From: Acidobacteriota bacterium
Lineage (GTDB): Bacteria > Acidobacteriota > Terriglobia > Terriglobales > Acidobacteriaceae
Direction of reading: 5' to 3'
Length of the DNA stretch: 64,000 bases
Assembly: GCA_021800255.1 (NCBI GenBank)
Contig: JAJYZC010000008.1
Span: 1 to 64,000, forward strand
Shown here: positions 61,741 through 64,000 of the stretch, piece by piece
Layout of the letters: the number at the start of each line of letters is the position of its first letter
How positions within the stretch are numbered: position 1 is the stretch's first letter
Notes under the pieces: generated by a model
What the model was told of the DNA's origin: nothing
Seen by the model: the letters and a program-made list of their open reading frames with translations, nothing else
The model's database searches: none
Program-made: the position numbers and the translations under genes

Positions 61741-62510
61741 ACGCATACCTCTTTCTGCTCCAGGTCCGAAGCAATCAGCCGTTGTAACTTTTCCCGCAGG
61801 CGCACCACCTCGCCGACCACCAGCGTGGCCGGCGGCTCAATCCCCGCGCGGCGCACCTGGTCCGCGATGTTTTCGAGGGTGCCCGTGACCACGTGCTCGC
61901 CGTCCCAGTACGCCATCTGGATGATGGCCGCCGGCGTGGCCGGCGAGCGGCCCGCGGCCATCAACTTGCGGGCGATGGTCTCCACATTGTGCACGCACAT
62001 GAGGAAGACCGATGTGTCGATCCGGGCCACGGCCTCCCAGTCTACCCGATCTCCGTTTCCCTCTGCATTGTGGCCGGTGACGATGGCTACCGAAGAGGAC
62101 GCCTCGCGGTGCGTCACCGCGATGTTGGCGCTGAGCGGAGCCGACAGACAGGAGGAGACGCCGGGAACCACCTCAAACGGAACCCCGTGCTCGGCAAGAT
62201 ACTCGACCTCTTCGCCGCCGCGCCCGAACAAGAATGGATCGCCGCCCTTGATGCGGATGACGGTCTTACCTTTGCGCGCTTTCTCCACCAGCAGTGCGTG
62301 AATTTCGTCCTGGCGAGTATGGCGGCCCGGCTCCTTGCCCATGTAGATCTTCTCCGCGGAGGGCTTGGCCAGCGTCAGCACACCCTGCTGGATGAGGCGG
62401 TCGTAGACGAGCACGTCGCCCATGCTGATGCGCTCGACGGCGCGGATGGTCAGCAGGTCCGGATCGCCCGGCCCGGCGCCCACCAGAATTACTTTGCCCA
62501 TCTTCGCCAT
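61737..62510 (-). CDS. cobA: uroporphyrinogen-III C-methyltransferase
   Basis: 257 residues from ATG 62510 (GGGGA eight bases upstream). SUMT signatures VGAGPGDPDLLTIRAVERI, VLVYDRLI, VIRIKGGDPFLFGRGGEEVEYL, PGVSSCLSAPLSANIAVTHR and VFLMCVHNVETIARKLM. It makes precorrin-2 from uroporphyrinogen III with two SAM, the first committed step to sirohaem, the cofactor of DsrAB. No CysG dehydrogenase/chelatase domain, so another enzyme must finish sirohaem. Lies between dsrP and dsrD. Confidence 0.92.
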   Translation of the reverse strand: MAKMGKVILVGAGPGDPDLLTIRAVERISMGDVLVYDRLIQQGVLTLAKPSAEKIYMGKEPGRHTRQDEIHALLVEKARKGKTVIRIKGGDPFLFGRGGEEVEYLAEHGVPFEVVPGVSSCLSAPLSANIAVTHREASSSVAIVTGHNAEGNGDRVDWEAVARIDTSVFLMCVHNVETIARKLMAAGRSPATPAAIIQMAYWDGEHVVTGTLENIADQVRRAGIEPPATLVVGEVVRLREKLQRLIASDLEQKEVCV

Positions 62511-62598
62511 CTTTGCTTCCCCTTCAGCATTCGCCGGCCGCACCCTTTATGCTCATGCGCGCCTGTCTAAACTCCAGCCTCATCGTTAAAGGCGCCGT

Positions 62599-63807
62599 TC
62601 AGCGGCCGGCGGCTCCTGCCACCAGGACGCTTTCGTGAACCTCCTCTTCTCCAATCTCTTCGTGAACTCCCAGAGCGATCTTGTAAAACACGGTAATCAT
62701 CAATGCGCCAATCGCCCAGACTCCGATCACGATGCTCCACTCCGGCAGAGTGGGCGTGTAGGTGGTGATGGTGTCGAGCGGCGAGGGTGTGAATCCGCCC
62801 ACGATCAGCCCCAACCCCTTATCCAGCCAGAGGGAGAAAAACACGGCGAGGCAGGCAATGGGCAGCAGCACACGGTTCCCGCGCCAGGAGGGAACCAGGA
62901 GCAGGCTGAGCGAAAACACTGCGAGCAGCCCCGAGAGCCACATCCAGGGCACGAGGTGATAGTTCCCGTCGAGTCCCACGTAGAGATATTCCAGGGGCGC
63001 CATATCTCCCGGTATGCGGCTGTAGAGAGTCGTGAAGATCTCCACAAGGATGAAGAACACATTGATCGCCATGGCGTAGGTCACGATCACCGCGAGCGCG
63101 TTGATGGCCTTCTGGCCTGCATCGAAGCCGGTGGTCTTGCGCAGAATCAGGCAGAACAGGATCAGCAGTGCCGGGCCTGAACAGAAGGCTCCCGCCAGGA
63201 ATCGGGGCGCCATGATGGCGGTCAGCCAAAAGGCGCGTCCGGGGAGTCCGGCGTAGAGGAACGCCGTAACCGTATGAATGCTCACCGCCCAGGGAATGGA
63301 GAGGATGATGATAGGCTTGATCCATGCCGGCGGAGCCACTTCCTCGCGCTCCGCAGTCAGAGTGACCAGCGTGATGACCGCATTGAGGAGCAGGTAGCCG
63401 CCCAACGAGATCATGTCCCAGAACATCAGCGACCACGGCGTGGGATGCAGAATCATATTGAAGATGCGCGCCGGCTGCCCCAGATCGACAAAGATAAATA
63501 ACATGCACATGATCACGGCGGTGATGGCCAGGAACTCGCCCAGGATGGTGATGCGGCCGAACGCCTTGTAGTCGTGCAGATAGTAGGGCAGCACCACCAT
63601 GACGGCCGAGGCCGCAACCCCTACAAAAAAGGTGAACTGGGCGATGTAAAGGCCCCAGCTCACGTCGCGGCTCATGCCCGTCACGCCCAAACCTACGTTG
63701 AATTGATACATGTAGAAGACGAAGCCCACGGCAATGACCGCCAGCACGCAGAACAGCCATATCCAGTACCGGCGGCTTCCTTCGAGCGCTTTTTCAAACA
63801 TAAACAT
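62599..63807 (-). CDS. dsrP: DsrP, NrfD-family quinone-interacting membrane subunit of DsrMKJOP
   Basis: 402 residues with about ten spans. LGVTGMSRDVSWGLYIAQFT, VLPYYLHDYKAFGRITILGE, VDLGQPARIFNMILHPTPWS and TGFDAGQKAINALAV are the landmarks of DsrP, which exchanges electrons with menaquinone in the DsrMKJOP complex. ATG 63807 is five bases beyond the dsrO stop. Variation from ordinary NrfD/PsrC is clear in the GVTGMSRDVSWG motif. The gap of 88 bases to cobA is the only sizeable one in this gene row. Confidence 0.9.
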   Translation of the reverse strand: MFMFEKALEGSRRYWIWLFCVLAVIAVGFVFYMYQFNVGLGVTGMSRDVSWGLYIAQFTFFVGVAASAVMVVLPYYLHDYKAFGRITILGEFLAITAVIMCMLFIFVDLGQPARIFNMILHPTPWSLMFWDMISLGGYLLLNAVITLVTLTAEREEVAPPAWIKPIIILSIPWAVSIHTVTAFLYAGLPGRAFWLTAIMAPRFLAGAFCSGPALLILFCLILRKTTGFDAGQKAINALAVIVTYAMAINVFFILVEIFTTLYSRIPGDMAPLEYLYVGLDGNYHLVPWMWLSGLLAVFSLSLLLVPSWRGNRVLLPIACLAVFFSLWLDKGLGLIVGGFTPSPLDTITTYTPTLPEWSIVIGVWAIGALMITVFYKIALGVHEEIGEEEVHESVLVAGAAGR

Positions 63808-63811
63808 GGCG

Positions 63812-64000
63812 TCACACCAGGTAGTAAACCGACGGTCCGGTTCCGAGTTCGGGCTCGCGCTGGACGGCGAAACGCTCGCGGAGCAGTTGCCGGGGTTCAG
63901 AGTTGGGGTCGGCCAGATTGCCGAAGACCAATGCCTTTTCGGGGCAGGCATCGACGCAGGCCGGCCTTTGACCTTGCGCCAAACGCTCCTCGCAGAAGTT
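63812..64000 (-). CDS. dsrO: DsrO, C-terminal part of the periplasmic iron-sulfur subunit (partial)
   Basis: 62 residues up to TGA (63812-63814), cut by the window edge. NFCEERLAQGQRPACVDACPEKALVFGNLADPNSE followed by LLRERF and GTGPSVYYLV carries cysteines of a 4Fe-4S ferredoxin-like site and the ERL..GxxPACV..CP..A signature of the DsrO/HybA/PsrB group. Immediate upstream position to dsrP identifies DsrO. The Tat signal and remaining clusters lie beyond base 64000. Confidence 0.85.
   Translation of the reverse strand, partial: NFCEERLAQGQRPACVDACPEKALVFGNLADPNSEPRQLLRERFAVQREPELGTGPSVYYLV

Noticed and set aside
1-64000. tRNA and rRNA genes
   Set aside because: No cloverleaf-like T-arm (GGTTCGAATCC type) with matching acceptor stems, and no rRNA-like stretch, was noticed by eye; a covariance search would be decisive.

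Overview
The window looks like a GC-rich acidobacterial chromosome (Acidobacteriota, probably Terriglobia/subdivision 1 or 3). Pointers are two Oar-like TonB-dependent receptors with N-terminal carboxypeptidase-regulatory domains, a membrane-anchored winged-helix-like protein of a type common in that phylum, many secreted glycoside hydrolases, and a dsr (dissimilatory sulfite reductase) locus running off the right edge. dsr genes combined with this gene content match published peatland acidobacterial genomes. The assignment is inferred from gene content; there is no rRNA in the window and I saw no tRNA or CRISPR.

Layout. 1-7.4 kb: tail of a FucP-like sugar permease, a LPS-type glycosyltransferase, a CPLC-motif small membrane protein, TonB receptor 1 preceded by an intrinsic terminator, a Tic20-like DUF4870 protein and leucyl aminopeptidase. 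8.0-17.8 kb: an exopolysaccharide locus (WecG-STAS fusion, Wzy-like polymerase, GT2, Wzx flippase, Wza exporter, Wzc-like protein without a Walker A lysine), the last four genes joined by ATGA overlaps. 18.1-27.7 kb: two molybdenum hydroxylases, a Tat-exported PaoABC-type aldehyde oxidoreductase with its own cytochrome b (+ strand) and a cytosolic xanthine-dehydrogenase-type enzyme (- strand), separated by an IscU-like scaffold lacking one ligand cysteine. 27.8-29.5 kb: an insertion sequence next to an IS630-like transposase remnant. 29.7-37.8 kb: UppP, a beta-hydroxyacid dehydrogenase, and a sugar/polyol operon (IolE-like, IolG-like, a 33-aa membrane peptide, sugar transporter) divergent from a transaldolase-like gene, with a LacI regulator and matching operator palindromes. 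38.4-49.6 kb: TonB receptor 2, a PHP hydrolase and a GH38 alpha-mannosidase in a row behind a perfect 22-bp palindrome, with a divergent regulator-like gene. 49.7-56.2 kb: glpP and glpD with an apparent GlpP-controlled terminator in the glpD leader, then a large GH31 enzyme. 56.3-59.8 kb: a beta-oxidation set (acyl-CoA dehydrogenase, SDR, thiolase). 60.0-64.0 kb, - strand: dsrO (partial), dsrP, uroporphyrinogen-III methyltransferase, dsrD-like and dsrN/cbiA, i.e. the electron-transfer and sirohaem-amide end of a dsr operon whose dsrAB/C/MKJ genes should lie in this operon or nearby beyond base 64000.

Two families of short palindromic repeats are scattered through intergenic spaces. Family A (~107 bp, three copies, CTAG-type ends) sits directly at or just after stop codons; one copy supplies a stop codon. 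Family B (~116 bp, two near-identical copies and one diverged) has a central hairpin whose stem sequence changes while the loop CCTCAAG is kept; one copy supplies the last ten residues and stop of dsrN. These elements, the dsr edge and the glpD leader are the most rewarding points to follow up.
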